Shown in pieces: positions 34,806 through 46,700 of a stretch of 64,000 nucleotides of DNA. A model generated the notes under the pieces. That model made no database searches, had not been told where the DNA came from, and saw nothing but the letters and a program-made list of their open reading frames with translations. The stretch's first letter is position 1. Every line of letters begins with the position of its first letter. Source of the stretch: Brachionus manjavacas (taxonomy: Eukaryota; Rotifera; Eurotatoria; Ploima; Brachionidae); NCBI GenBank assembly GCA_019054805.1, contig JAHQIY010000003.1, positions 6,200,001 through 6,264,000 of the forward strand, read 5' to 3'. The position numbers were made by a program, and so were the translations under genes.

Positions 34806-35564
34806 ATGGCTCAAACTCAAATAGGAAAACCAGCTCCATATTTCAAAGCTACTGCGGTAGTTGATGGACAATTCAAGGAAATTTCTTTGGATGAATATAA
34901 AGGAAATTATCTTGTCCTTTTCTTTTATCCCTCTGATTTGTAATTATCACTAATTTTTTCAAAAATTATTTTTTTTATTTTTTTTTCCAAAAAGCACATT
35001 TGTATGTCCAACTGAAATTATAAGTTTCTCAGATCGAGTAGAAGAATTCAGATCAATTGGTTGTGAAGTTATTGCAGCCAGCACTGATTCCGAATTTTCA
35101 CATTTAGCTTGGTAATAAATTTAAAAATAAAAATAACTTATTAGAAGAAAACATTTTTAGCAATAAAAAAAATTTTCATTTTTAAAATTAAAAAAAAATA
35201 AATATTTATTAAAAAAAGGATCAATACACCAAGAAAACGAGGTGGTCTAGGAGATATGAACATTCCGATTTTGGCTGACAAGACTCAAGACATCTCAAAG
35301 AGATACGGTGTTCTGAAAGAAGATGAAGGTGTTGCTTTTCGAGGATTGTTTTTGATTGATGGAAGTGGAAATTTGCGTCAAATAACCATCAATGATTTAC
35401 CAGTCGGTCGATCGGTTGATGAAACTCTCAGATTGGTTCAGGCTTTTCAATTTACTGATGTTCATGGTGAAGTTTGTCCAGCTAACTGGAAACCAGGCAA
35501 AAAAACAATGAAGGCCGACCCATCTAAATCAAAGGAATATTTTGAAGCTACAAATGGAAAATAG
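34806..35564 (+). CDS. Typical 2-Cys peroxiredoxin, copy B
   Basis: Exons 34806-34939, 34995-35111 and 35219-35564 encode 198 residues. It has the same architecture as copy A: peroxidatic Cys in VCPTEI, resolving Cys in [12 protein letters not shown] and YF motifs, and no targeting signal. It has YPSDF before the active site and RKRGGLGDM where copies A and C have RKQGGLGKM. Exons 1 and 2 differ from those of A and C by many silent changes. Exon 3 differs from them mainly in its first ~40 bp and by a single silent base after that. Intron 2 is unrelated in length and sequence to that of A and C. Ends ...EATNGK. Confidence 0.95.
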
Positions 35565-36179
35565 TGATAATTCAGTTCTAACAAAATAACTAGATGATTA
35601 ACAAATGAATGTAGCCTTTTCTTTAAAAGTTTCTCTTTACTTTGATTTTATAAAGCATAAATTTTCAATTTTTTCAAAATAAAATTTAAGGGTTTAAATA
35701 TTTAAACTAATAATATACAATATTCAAAATTGTTTTCATCCTCTTTGGTTAAAATAAAGTTTTCGACAGTGTCCATAAATATACCCTTTAGGCCATTCTC
35801 TGATCTTACCGCATTACTTAGTAGAATGTCAATTTTATAGATATTTCGAGGAAAAATTTGAGTTCAATGTGAGCCTGCAAGAAGTTGTTCACTTCTAAAA
35901 GTTAACATCAAGTAAAATAAATCCAAAATGTATAATTTTCCCAGTTTTTTTTCATTTTTTCAAAAAAGTTATCAAGATTGTCAAGTCACAGAAAAAAATA
36001 CAGCATTTGTTGTGTTGAAGTTAAACATCGAGGCAATTCTGGAAATATTTTCTGGAAAAAGCTTGGTTAATGGTGTTTCAAAATTCAAAAATCAGCACAA
36101 GATACATTTTTTTTTATTCATATGGCTTTATATAATATGGTATCTTATTTATTGGAACGGTTATTAAGGGCAGTCGAGA
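35565..36179. other. Intergenic
   Basis: A 79-codon ORF at 35928-36167 has no recognised similarity and is likely spurious. Confidence 0.4.
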
Positions 36180-36345
36180 AAATTGGTTAAGAGGACAGGC
36201 TCAAAAGTTATGATGCCCAGGCTCAGAGGCTCATAACATTACAGGTACTCTGGCTGTTACAGTTAGGCGAGTTTTGGGGGCTCTGGCCCACGTTCCAGCT
36301 GTGGGTTTCCACGCAGCAAATTACTACCACTACTACTACTATTTA
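36180..36345 (+). repeat. Retrotransposon-like 3' end with (TAC)n tail
   Basis: A GC-rich block ends in a (TAC)n microsatellite at about 36325-36343. The end ...GTTCCAGCTGTGGGTTTCCA followed by a simple repeat resembles the 3' ends of the LINEs at 42750-42830 and 55600-55680, which end in (TTA)n. Coding remnants are not evident. Confidence 0.45.
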
Positions 36346-38769
36346 TGAATTTTTCCAGAATAAATTACAAACTGGCATACTTAGAAAGAATTTGGAATGA
36401 ATGAATTCTCGAAAACTGAAATGATAGTATTAAAATTTTTAAGGATTTTGGTTGAAATTTAATTTATCTATTTAAATCAGTGTAATGTTTAAATACACAA
36501 ATATTTCAAAATTCGCAATAATTTATTTGAATTTTTTAAACGTTTGTCGCAGGGTTAGAAAGAAAAGATTTTTTTCCGATAGCAAAAGAAAGCAACTGAA
36601 AATTGGCTTGACAAGAATTAAAGATATCTTAAAAAAATACGTCTTCATGTTTTTTGATATTGATCTTAATTCAGAAATAAAAGATTTTGCGAAATTATTA
36701 AAGTAATAAAAATATATTACAAAAAATCGATAAAATTTGGGATGAATAACAAAAGATGGATTCCTTGTACTTTTTTTGATCACAAAAAGATGGATTCTTC
36801 GATGTCCCTTACTAAGTTCCTTTTTGCAGAACTGTTAAAAAGCAAAACAGTAACAAGCTTCACTCTTATTGAAATTTGTGGGTATTTTCGGACCACCAAA
36901 AGTTGTCCTAACAGACCAAAGAAATTTGATAAAAAGAATGTGAGCAGATCACGGAGTGACATTACTATCATTACCATTATCGAACAAATTGTTAAGATTT
37001 GGGTTTATGATTCGTATATTTAATTTTCATCACAATGATTATTTTTTTATTTGTAAATAATTCTGATCGAGCCAATGCTACTTCAGATAAAATTATATTT
37101 AAAAATAAAATTAAAAACATATTTTATGCAAATAAAGAAAAAGTTAAAATTTTTTGTGTTTAGTTTGAAGGAAAGTTCTATTTTCTATGGAATTGACTAG
37201 TGAGTTTGACCTTAAATTGTATGCCAACACAATTAAGATAGTACCATTCGTACTCTGACTCAATTTTTTCATATGTTTATTTAGGAAAACTTAATATTTA
37301 TAAAAAAAATTTTTAATAAAACTAACTCTTTCCTTACGTAATTTTGCGAAATTTTTGGGTATTTTACGTAAATTTAAGTAAATCTTCTTTGGCCAAAAAT
37401 GGCAAAAAATCTTTTTTTTTTCGAGCTTGTAAATTTTGGTAAATTTTCACTCAAAAAAAAATTTACGAAAATTTACGTTAATTTTGGCTTTTTTATTTGT
37501 AAAAAATGGTTTTGTAAATTAATTTTATTTCATGAAAAAATGCTTTTTAAAGACATTGTTTGACCTAAAAATAGACGAATAGTTTAAAAACCAAAAGATA
37601 AATTTTTTAGATCTATTTTAAAAATGTCTTTTGCAAAAAATTCAATAATTTAATACGAAAATTTACGTAAAATATCGAAAAATTTTACGAACATAAATTT
37701 ACGAAAAATCCACGTGTCAAATCATTACTGTATAGCGAAATTCTAAAAGATTCTATAATTGGCAAGTTTTTTTTTCTTTTTATGTTTTTTGAAATTTTGT
37801 ACTAAGTGAAGGATTAATTAAGAAGGCTTGAATTGTGTTAAAAAAATATTTCCTTTTTAATAAAGCTTTAAGGTGAAAATTTTTAATTTTAATAAAAATT
37901 CCTCTCAATTTTGATTGAATTTTTATGAGGTGATTTAAAAAAAAATTAATTAAAGATATAAAATTATAATAATCAAAAAAATAAAGATAATAAAAATCCA
38001 AATAGTAAAAAAAATTATCTAGTTTTTTGATATTAAAATTTACAAAAAAAAATAAAAAAAACTTTTGCTTTCTATTATTTTTATTTTGATTATTTTTTAT
38101 TTTAAATTTTTTAAAAATTAAACTGAGCCAAATTAAAAAGCATCGAAAATCCATTAAAGAATCAAGGGCAAATGAAATTTCTTTCGTTCCGGGTTATCAT
38201 TGTTGCGGAAAAATGATTTTTTTGCCGTCCCAGGTGGTTACTTTTTTTTTAATGACTTGGACTTTAATTTGGGACTTTGAACAAATCTGTATTTTTATAT
38301 CACTTAAAAAAATTAACCTAAATTAAAATAAAAAAAATGAAAAAAACAAAATGATAACATTTTTTATTTGATTTCGAATTGTTAATTTTGCATCAAAATA
38401 AAATATACACCAAAAGAATATTGGTTTGGATAAAATTTTCAGATTAATGTAATTTTAAAATTTTAAATAATTAGACATTGTATAATGGTGCAAATTGTTG
38501 TATTGTGATTTTTTAAACTTTTTTTTTCACGATTGATTGATTTACTATTAAAATTTTGAAGAAAAATTCATCTTTATTATTCAAATTGCCTTTTTGAAAT
38601 TTTAAAAATTGATCTGAATTTTAAACATAATCTAATTAAAAACATTATAACTAAGCATTTATAATGAATCTAACTAATAATTTTTAATTTTTACCTGATC
38701 ATTTCAATGTTTTGACTTCTTTAAAAAATGAAAAAAGCTGTGAGGTCATCGGTGAAAAGGAGCGAGTAA
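36346..38769. other. Long non-coding stretch with foldback remnant
   Basis: No gene supported; the ORFs at 36485-37023 and 37780-38154 are AT-rich and unrecognised. 37325-37735 holds a degraded foldback with many TTTACG(T)AAA words and an end AAATCATTACTG. It is related to 29605-31268 and 46801-47220. Confidence 0.5.
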
Positions 38770-39010
38770 ATTTAATTTATTTGATAATGTTTAAATGTGT
38801 CAATTATAGAACGCTGAAAAGAAGTGGGCTTCGGATAGATCCCCATAGGACACCAGCTCTTATAGGAACTTTTGAAAACTTTAACCTTGAATGTCCTGTT
38901 ATTTGGGAAAATTTTAATCCAAAAATTTATGGAATTTTGCTTAAAATAGATCAATACTTTGTGCCGAATGCGAATGTTGTCTTTAGCTCTACTAATAGAC
39001 AGGGGTCCTA
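38770..39010 (-). pseudogene. LINE reverse transcriptase fragment
   Basis: Minus-strand translation gives SQITGHSRLKFSKVPIRAGV and then LWGSIRSPLLFSVL. This matches the RT motif GVPQGSVLSPLLF with one codon degraded. The plus-strand ORF here (IDPHRTPALIG) is the antisense shadow of that motif. Confidence 0.75.
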
Positions 39011-39468
39011 ACGTGACTCGCACCTTTTCTTTACTTGGTTTTTGTTTGAAAAGTATTTTTTAGAATAATTGCTTAATTGCTTAATTCTAAGCGTCAATTG
39101 CATAGATACACCCATATCCAACGAAAAATATGTGATTCAGTATTTAGAATTTAATTTGAGAATTTTTTAGAGTAGAATAGAAAAAAAATAAAATAAAAAA
39201 TAATCAGAAAAATGATAAAATTTTGTTTATTTTTAGCATAGCTATTTAGCTTAGTCATTATAAAAATTAATTTTTTTATTTCTGCAAAATTTGTGTGAAA
39301 AAATTTTCGAATATAAGATTTATAATTAACCCAAATTATTAAAATTACTTTGTCACTATTACCTAGGAAAATTTTTAGAGTAATATTTCAGTTTTCATAT
39401 AAAACTTTCATATAAAAGTAAGAATTTCAAATATTTTTTTTAAACAAAGTTTCAAAAAAAATCAAAAA
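39011..39468. other. Intergenic upstream of peroxiredoxin C
   Basis: AT-rich, no feature recognised. Confidence 0.4.
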
Positions 39469-40178
39469 ATGGCTCAAACTCAAATAGGAAAACCAGCTCC
39501 ATATTTCAAAGCTACTGCGGTAGTTGATGGACAATTCAAGGAAATTTCTTTGGATGATTATAAAGGAAAATATCTTGTGTTATTCTTTTATCCTTCTGAT
39601 TTGTAAGTTTAATTTTCTTTTAAAAAAATAAATTTTATCATTTTTTTTCTAAAAAGCACATTCGTATGTCCAACTGAAATTATCAGCTTTTCAGACCGAG
39701 TTGAAGAATTCAGATCAATAGGTTGTGAAGTTGTGACAGCTAGCACAGATTCCGAATTTTCACATTTAGCATGGTAATTTAAAAAAAAATTAATTAAAAC
39801 AAAACCAAAAGGTAATTATTTTAAAATAAAAGGATCAATACACCAAGAAAGCAAGGTGGCTTAGGAAAAATGAACATTCCGATTTTGGCTGACAAGACTC
39901 AAGACATCTCTAAGAGATACGGTGTTCTGAAAGAAGATGAAGGTGTTGCTTTTCGAGGATTGTTTTTGATTGATGGAAGTGGAAATTTGCGTCAAATAAC
40001 CATCAATGATTTACCAGTCGGTCGATCGGTTGATGAAACTCTCAGATTGGTTCAGGCTTTTCAATTTACTGATGTTCATGGTGAAGTTTGTCCAGCTAAC
40101 TGGAAACCAGGCAAAAAAACAATGAAGGCCGACCCATCTAAATCAAAGGAATATTTTGAAGCTACAAATGAAAAATAA
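39469..40178 (+). CDS. Typical 2-Cys peroxiredoxin, copy C
   Basis: Exons 39469-39602, 39657-39773 and 39833-40178 encode 198 residues with all catalytic motifs intact ([23 protein letters not shown]). It has YPSDF like copy B. Exon 2 has VVTAST where A has VVAAST and B has VIAAST. Intron 2 and exon 3 are almost base-for-base the same as copy A, while exon 2 differs from A at about nine of 117 sites, mostly silent. It ends ...EATNEK. Probably cytosolic thioredoxin peroxidase. Confidence 0.95.
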
Positions 40179-40476
40179 GAGTATTTAGAGAATTATTTTT
40201 TTTAAATTTTTTAATTTTGTGCTATTTTACAACTTTAGTTGAAATAGTTTTTAACACTTTACTTAACATAGTTTATTATATAATTTTGTTTTTTTTCTAA
40301 TTTCATTCATTAAAATTATTTTTTCATTTGTTCATGATACAAAAAAATACAAAAAAACTTGAATAAAAGCATTAATCAAGAACTTTTTACAATGGTTTTA
40401 ATTTTTATTTTTTAATTTATTTTTAGCAAATAATTTGAAAAAGATTAAGCAAATATTATTTTTCTTATATCATATA

Positions 40477-41214
40477 TTATTCTAAAATTAAATTCATTAA
40501 ATAAGTATCAAATTCAAAAAATTTATTATATGGCTCGATCTTTTCAACTGTAAACCCAAATGATTTATAGAGTTTTATTGATCCAATTTGATGAGAAGTC
40601 GAGACGAGCTTAATAACTTTTACATTTTTCTTCTTAGCGAATTCAATACATTTGGAAATACATGCTTTGGCAATTCCATTCTTTTGGTATTTAGGCAAAG
40701 TGCATACTCGGATCAAAAGAGCTTCATTTTCTTTGAGTGTTGGAACAATAGAATCGGTGAAAATGTTTTTTTCGTTGTCTATCAAAAGTCCTGCGCAGCC
40801 AACTAATGAATTCGAAGAATTAATAGCAGTAAAAAAAACATTTTTATCTTTATTATAGGTTTTATTTGCATGCTGAAATGATAAATCTGAATCGAGAATT
40901 TCTTGGATCCATGGGACCCAACAAAAATACATAAATTGAACTGTGAACAATATTAAACAAAGTGAGAAAAATAAAAATGAACTCGTGAAAATAATTAGAA
41001 AATTTTGATCGAGAATAATTTTTATGCCTTTCGATACCAAAAATGATACAAGAAATAAATTTAACAAACAAAAAGGTCTTTTAAATTTTGATTTCAAGGC
41101 AAAGATTGTTCTATCAATAACTAAATGATAATAACAAGTCTTGAAAACATCTTGAACCTCTGAAATCAATTCATAATTTTGAAAATTGACTTCCTTAACG
41201 TGAAAATTAGACAT
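40477..41214 (-). CDS. Membrane-anchored GNAT acetyltransferase (NAT8-like)
   Basis: 245 residues in one exon. Two adjacent hydrophobic segments (about residues 46-66 and 72-96) anchor the protein. The GNAT fold follows at about residues 125-240. Motif A is LIRVCTLPKYQKNGIAKACI, the acetyl-CoA pyrophosphate-binding R/Q-x-x-G-x-A/G loop. Motif B is VSTSHQIGSIKLYKSFGF. An N-terminal hydrophobic region plus a C-terminal GNAT domain is the layout of NAT8/camello-type N-acetyltransferases of the ER, which acetylate cysteine conjugates or lysines. The substrate cannot be told from sequence. It converges with peroxiredoxin C, about 300 bp away. Confidence 0.82.
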   Translation of the reverse strand: MSNFHVKEVNFQNYELISEVQDVFKTCYYHLVIDRTIFALKSKFKRPFCLLNLFLVSFLVSKGIKIILDQNFLIIFTSSFLFFSLCLILFTVQFMYFCWVPWIQEILDSDLSFQHANKTYNKDKNVFFTAINSSNSLVGCAGLLIDNEKNIFTDSIVPTLKENEALLIRVCTLPKYQKNGIAKACISKCIEFAKKKNVKVIKLVSTSHQIGSIKLYKSFGFTVEKIEPYNKFFEFDTYLMNLILE

Positions 41215-42375
41215 GGTAAAAATATTCTAAATTTAAAAATACATAATAAATATTTTTAGACAAAGCGTTTTTTTTTTGCTTTCAGATTTCTAAAAAAAAC
41301 AACAAAATTTAAAAATCTAAATTTAGAAAGGATTTGACAACAATTAAATTTTAATGCAGTAAAAATTTAATTCTTAAGTAATAAATAACTATTTTTATTC
41401 AGTTAAAAAATTAAAATTTTTGAGATAAATCTTTTTCATGAAATAATTTTGAACAAAAATATAAATTAGTAAATTTCAATTAGAAAACTCAAAAAAAATT
41501 CAATTGAATAAAAATTTTAAATCTTATTTCCACCGAATATAAGTATTTTAAAAACTTCCGCTTTCTTAGTAAAATAAAATATGTTTATTGTATTTTACTA
41601 ACAAAACTTACTATTAAAAATAGCATTCATTTGAATAAAAATCCTTGTAATATTTTCAAATGAAATGTTTGAATGGGTATTTTGAATTTTAGAACAAAAA
41701 CAAAAATTTAAGAATGAAAAAATTAAAATTATAATTTTAATATTTTGATAAATTTATCGTTTTAGCTTTAAAGAAATTTCTTGGAGTATTTCTACTTAGT
41801 AGAAGAAAGTTTGATCTCATTTATCTGACATGAAGCATAGCTTGTTGGTCCAATTTCCTCATTAAAATTATTCATGTTATTTTAAAATTCAAATCAAAGA
41901 CATTATTTGCCTGGTCTTAATTTATTTTTAAAAAAATATTTACAATTTACAATTTATTTTGCTTGGTCAGTCTTAATTACCCCTCCAAGCTTTTATTCCT
42001 AATTTTATTTAGGATAAGTAGATACCCATAATTTTTAATGAAATAGATAGAAAATATTGAAAATTTTAAAATAGTTAGATAGGTTTACAATCCACTTTAA
42101 AATGTTTCTCAAAAAAAATTTAAATTTTTTAACCATCAAAAGAACTATCGCTCTGGTTAATTTTGATGGTTTGGCCTACAACTTTAAAATCTAAATATTT
42201 AATAAAAAATTGAGGAAAATTTTTAATTTGAATTGTGGAATTAATTCATCTAAAACCATTTGGAGTAAAGAAATTACGAAAAACAAGTAAAAAAATTTGT
42301 GAAAAATGTTTCGAATGATAAAAATTTGTAATAATTTTTAGAATGATAAAAAATTATACAAAGAAAAAACTTAAA
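41215..42375. other. Intergenic, AT-rich
   Basis: No gene or clear repeat recognised. Confidence 0.45.
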
Positions 42376-42842
42376 ATAAAGGTTGAAGCCCCCGGTTCCC
42401 GCAAGTTCACTATCCCAACCCGGACTCGCCAGAGGTATCAGAGGTCATGCAAGAAGATTGCCCGGCCAAGCCTCCACCAAATGTCTACAACGGGCTAACA
42501 CATTCACCAACAGGATAGTCAACGAGTGGAACGCCCTGACAGCTACAGTTACAGATGCTGACTCGGTCAACAAGTTTAAGAACGGATACGATGCCTTCCG
42601 ATCTAGTCAGCAATCTTGAACATGAGCATTTATTTATAAAAATTTCTTTTACAGCTTTTCTATCTGCAATCTTAGCTCTTATCTTGATCTAAAATTCAAA
42701 TAGTATTCTCTTTTCAGTACTTTTCTATGTGTTTTGTGCAAGGAGCTACCATAGGTGACCTCCTAGTAGGCCACCTCCGCAAGCAAGTCTTGTTGTAGCT
42801 TATATATATTCAATATATATAGTATTATTATTATTATTTATT
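42376..42842 (+). pseudogene. LINE ORF2 C-terminus and 3' UTR with (TTA)n tail
   Basis: RGIRGHARRLPGQ and TFTNRIVNEWNALTATVTDA match the LINE C-terminus (RGxxxR..., FFxNRVVNxWNxLP). The 3' UTR (about 42720-42800) shares AGCTACCATAG...GGCCACCTCCGCA and TTGTAGCTTA with the LINE at 55600-55660, and ends in TTATTATTATTA. It is a short 5'-truncated copy. Confidence 0.85.
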
Positions 42843-43772
42843 AAAGAATAATATTATGCACATAAAATTTAAATTTATTGATTTCTTGAACATTACAGAA
42901 AGAGAATAATTTAATCTAATTTCTTTACAGCCAGGAAAAGAAGAGTTTGAAGAATTGATGCTTTTGTTTTATTATTAATCAGCTAGATAAAAATTGTTCT
43001 GCTACTATTTCAAATTTTGCTCCAAATTTTACACTACCCTTATTCTAGCTTTCTTCAAAAAATTCAATAAAAAGTTTATATGTAAATTACATGGTAAACA
43101 ATATTTGATTAAGGTAAAGGACCGGTTAATTCATTTTTCACCCTCATCGGGTTTTGAACCCTCGATCCTTTGCTTGCATGACTAACACACAAACCATTCT
43201 GCTATGTGGGCTACTATAGTATAATATTATAGATAAATTAGTTATTAAATTTTTGAAATAAATTTTAGCTTTTTTTTAAAAGTAATTTTAAAATAGACCA
43301 AAGTAAGTTTACTCGTTTTCTAGTACAGGTTGATTTTAAGAGATAAAAATGAATTTTAGAGCTAAGTTTATTCACAAAAGAATGAAAAAAATTTAAAAAA
43401 AAAAAGTTTTTAAATGACAATAAATGTATATACATTTCAAAGAGTAAAAAACCGAATACATAAGGAACAAATCGCTTTACAATTGTACATAAACAAAAAC
43501 TTCGGTTAATTTTATCTAATTTAGTCAATGAAAACTAAACATATAAATATCTATATGTTATTTTGGCAAATAAAAAAAATGATTTTTATTTGCCAAAAGT
43601 TTGCCTTTTAATTTAAAAAACAGCTTCTATGAAAAAATTTATTTCGTTTTAGCCTTAAAAACATAACAAAAAGTTTCATCGTTTAAATTTTTATAATTTT
43701 GACAAATAGCTTAGTAGAAAACTTAATCATTGTAAAAACATTTTAAACTTTTAAATATTTAAAAACAAATTT
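42843..43772. other. Intergenic with tRNA-like repeat
   Basis: Apart from the tRNA-like segment listed separately, no gene is supported. Confidence 0.45.
43140..43211 (-). tRNA. tRNA pseudogene or SINE head
   Basis: A 72-nt segment on the minus strand has a pol III A box (TAGCAGAATGG) and B box (GGTTCAAAACC) at tRNA spacing. GCCCACA at the start can pair with TGAGGGT at the end in 6 of 7 positions. The T stem has only 3 good pairs and position 33 is not U, so it is not a functional tRNA. It is probably a tRNA-derived SINE or pseudogene. The anticodon is not assignable with confidence. Confidence 0.5.
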
Positions 43773-46700
43773 TTATAAATTAAGACTGTTTGAGTTAAAA
43801 TTGTTGGTTTGATTTTGGTTATGAGAAAGTTTTAGTCCATTGCCGCGATTATTGGTTAAATAGGTGTTATCATTGTAGTTTGTCATTGTCAAATTGTGAG
43901 AATTGTCCTCCTCACTTTCACTCTCTATTTCTTGACTGTATGCACCGTGTTTGCCACCGCTCTGCAACAACGGTCTTTTCTGATTCATTTCGAATAAATT
44001 TTCTCCATCTGTGTCGTCATCGTTCTCCTCTTTTACATTGTCCAGGTCGATATAATCTCCATGATGATATTTGCGATGGAGCTTAAAATTTTTAGTTAAT
44101 TTCAAATAAAAAATTTCAAATAAAATTTTACTTCATGAATGTACAAAGCACTGAAACACATATCGAGGGAATTTTCAAGAGCAGTAGTAATGTTTGGTCC
44201 CGGCATCAAAGGTAAGCCTTGTGACGAAAGTTGTAGAGTCGATGCCTGAGCTCTTGAAAAATCAAAATATTATTCAGTATTTTTTGATTAGATATTTAAA
44301 GTTACATTGACAGAAGTGTCTGCTGCTTGTTAGTAAATAATGGACCTTCAATGCGTGAGACGCCTCCTCTAGGCATTTGACCAAAAGATTGCATCTGAAA
44401 ATCGTACTGCGGTTGAGAGTTGATCGATGATTCTTTTTAAGACCAAATGAATTGAAAATTTAATTTAAAATGTAAGATTAACAGGGTAAGAAAAGAATTT
44501 TCGAATTAATCTTTTAATTAAAAGCAAATTTTTTCTATTAATAAAATTATATCTAGATATTACTTTTAATTTGGGGTAAAATGCTAACTAAAATTTTTAG
44601 TTATTTTGTCCTTTTTAAAGTAATATTTTATATTTGATAGATATTTCTATTTTAATAAAAAATGAGCTAAATTTTTTTAAAAATTTAATTTGTCTGTCAT
44701 TTACCTAGATCTCCCATTTAACCTTTATTCACAAAAGTTAAATGAAATAAAAAAACTGCTTTTTAATCAATTATAGGATAAAGAATACAAGAAATTAATA
44801 AGAAATCTTTTTCAACTTTTTTACCATGAATACTAAATCTTGTAAAAAAATTTACTTATTAAATTTGATGGCAAGTTCGGATTGTAAACAAGAGATTGTA
44901 AATGATAAATTGATTTGGTTAGAGATTGTTCCATTTTTTCTTCAGTAATGGAGTCGGCTGTCTTTGGATCGTTGATGCTTTTGCTGATGCTTTGTTCTAT
45001 AGTACTTGATTCTTTAATTGCTTGATCTTTAAGCTGGTCAATAAAAGCAAGGGATTCTGCAGGCAGTTTCCATTTGGGATTAGTATGAACAAAGTGTATT
45101 AGTGACAGTTCGGTTTTCCCGTTTCGAGCTTGATGTGATTTTTTCGGGTTTGTCTTGGACAGCCATCTTGGATTACCGTGTCTTTTTGTATCCATTTGCG
45201 CAAAGCTGCATACGTCACCAACTCCAACCACATCAACTGTAAAGTTACGCAAAAAGTCGACCAAATTTACAGCCCTTGGTCTAAGCCAAAATATTAATAT
45301 AAAAGGCGTAATTATTGGACTTAATAGCTCTTCGAGAAGATAAACCTAGAATTAATTAATTTTAAAGAGGAAAAAAATTCAAAATTTAAGCCTACAAATT
45401 TATATTGAAATAATTTAACAAATTCATCTCGGACAATGTAAGAATTTGCATGTTCTTTCCATGAATCTGGCATATAGTGAACATGGGCTAATACTTGGAA
45501 CATCATTTGATCGGTGAAAAAAACAAAATTCTAAAAAAATGGGTCTAATTTTTTGTTTAATTTAGCCGTATTAAAAGTACCTCATCAGGTATAAGAGATC
45601 GAGCTATTCCTGCTATCGCACCTGTCACAGATATTATAGTAAGTAAATGTTCAATATTAATGACATCTTCGTCATATATTGTCAAAAGAACTAGAACTGC
45701 AAATATGGTTCCGCATGTCAAAACAAAAAACTTGGCCAAAACAGACAGAAATTTTGATATAAATGAACTTAGATAATTCATTGCTGGTCTATAGGCTTTG
45801 GACAATCGTGCATCTAGTTCATGATCAAGCTCGTTAAAATGTCGGAAATACAATCGACCATAGTTGCTCCATCTCCTCGATCCGAGCACACTTGGATCGC
45901 GTTTAATCAACTAAAAAATTTTTTAATATTAAAAAAAAAAAAAAAAAAAATTACATCAGTATAATTATACAAAAATTGAAGTAATTGCCAAACAAATATT
46001 ATCGGGGATAAGATTAAATTAAGAATTCCGAGCAACAATATTGATTTGGATAATCTAAATGATAAGAGAAAATAAAAAATTGTCTAAAATAAATATAATT
46101 AATTAATTTACTCGGCGGTAAGCTCGGCTCGTTTACTGTAAACTTTGTATTCATGTCTTAGTTGATAACAATTCTGAAAAGGTGCAAATGGTCCCCCTAT
46201 TTAGAAAAAAATATCAATTTTTGGTTAGTTTTGTATTGAAAAAATTAATTTACAAAAAAATAAAAATTCAAAATTATATTTGAAGCCAGTGGTTAGCAAA
46301 ACTCTTCAAAAATAAATATTAAATTAGTTAAATAAAATAATGAATAAAATACAGTTGCCCGAAAATAGGTACATCAATTTTTGGTGGTAAAATTCCCTGG
46401 TTCACCATGGCTACTAAATAATTTCTAAATCGAAGAATACGGTTATATATGTCTAATTCAGTCAAATCTTGCTTATGAATGCATAAATGGTGTTTTTTTT
46501 GCATTTGAAGAAGCTTTTCCAGAACCTCATTCCATGTTATGTTCGGCAAATCGTTCTTTAGAGAAAATAAATTAATTTTAAGTTTTAACCAGAATTGTGT
46601 AAAAGTCTCAAGTCATTAGTCATGAGTGAAAAGCCATTATCTCAGATTAATTTTAAAGCATCTTAGAAATTAATAACAGATAAATTTTTCATGTTAATTT

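Noticed and set aside
38712..39011. Plus-strand ORF of 99 codons
   Set aside because: Antisense shadow of the RT motif GVPQGS...SPLLF on the minus strand.
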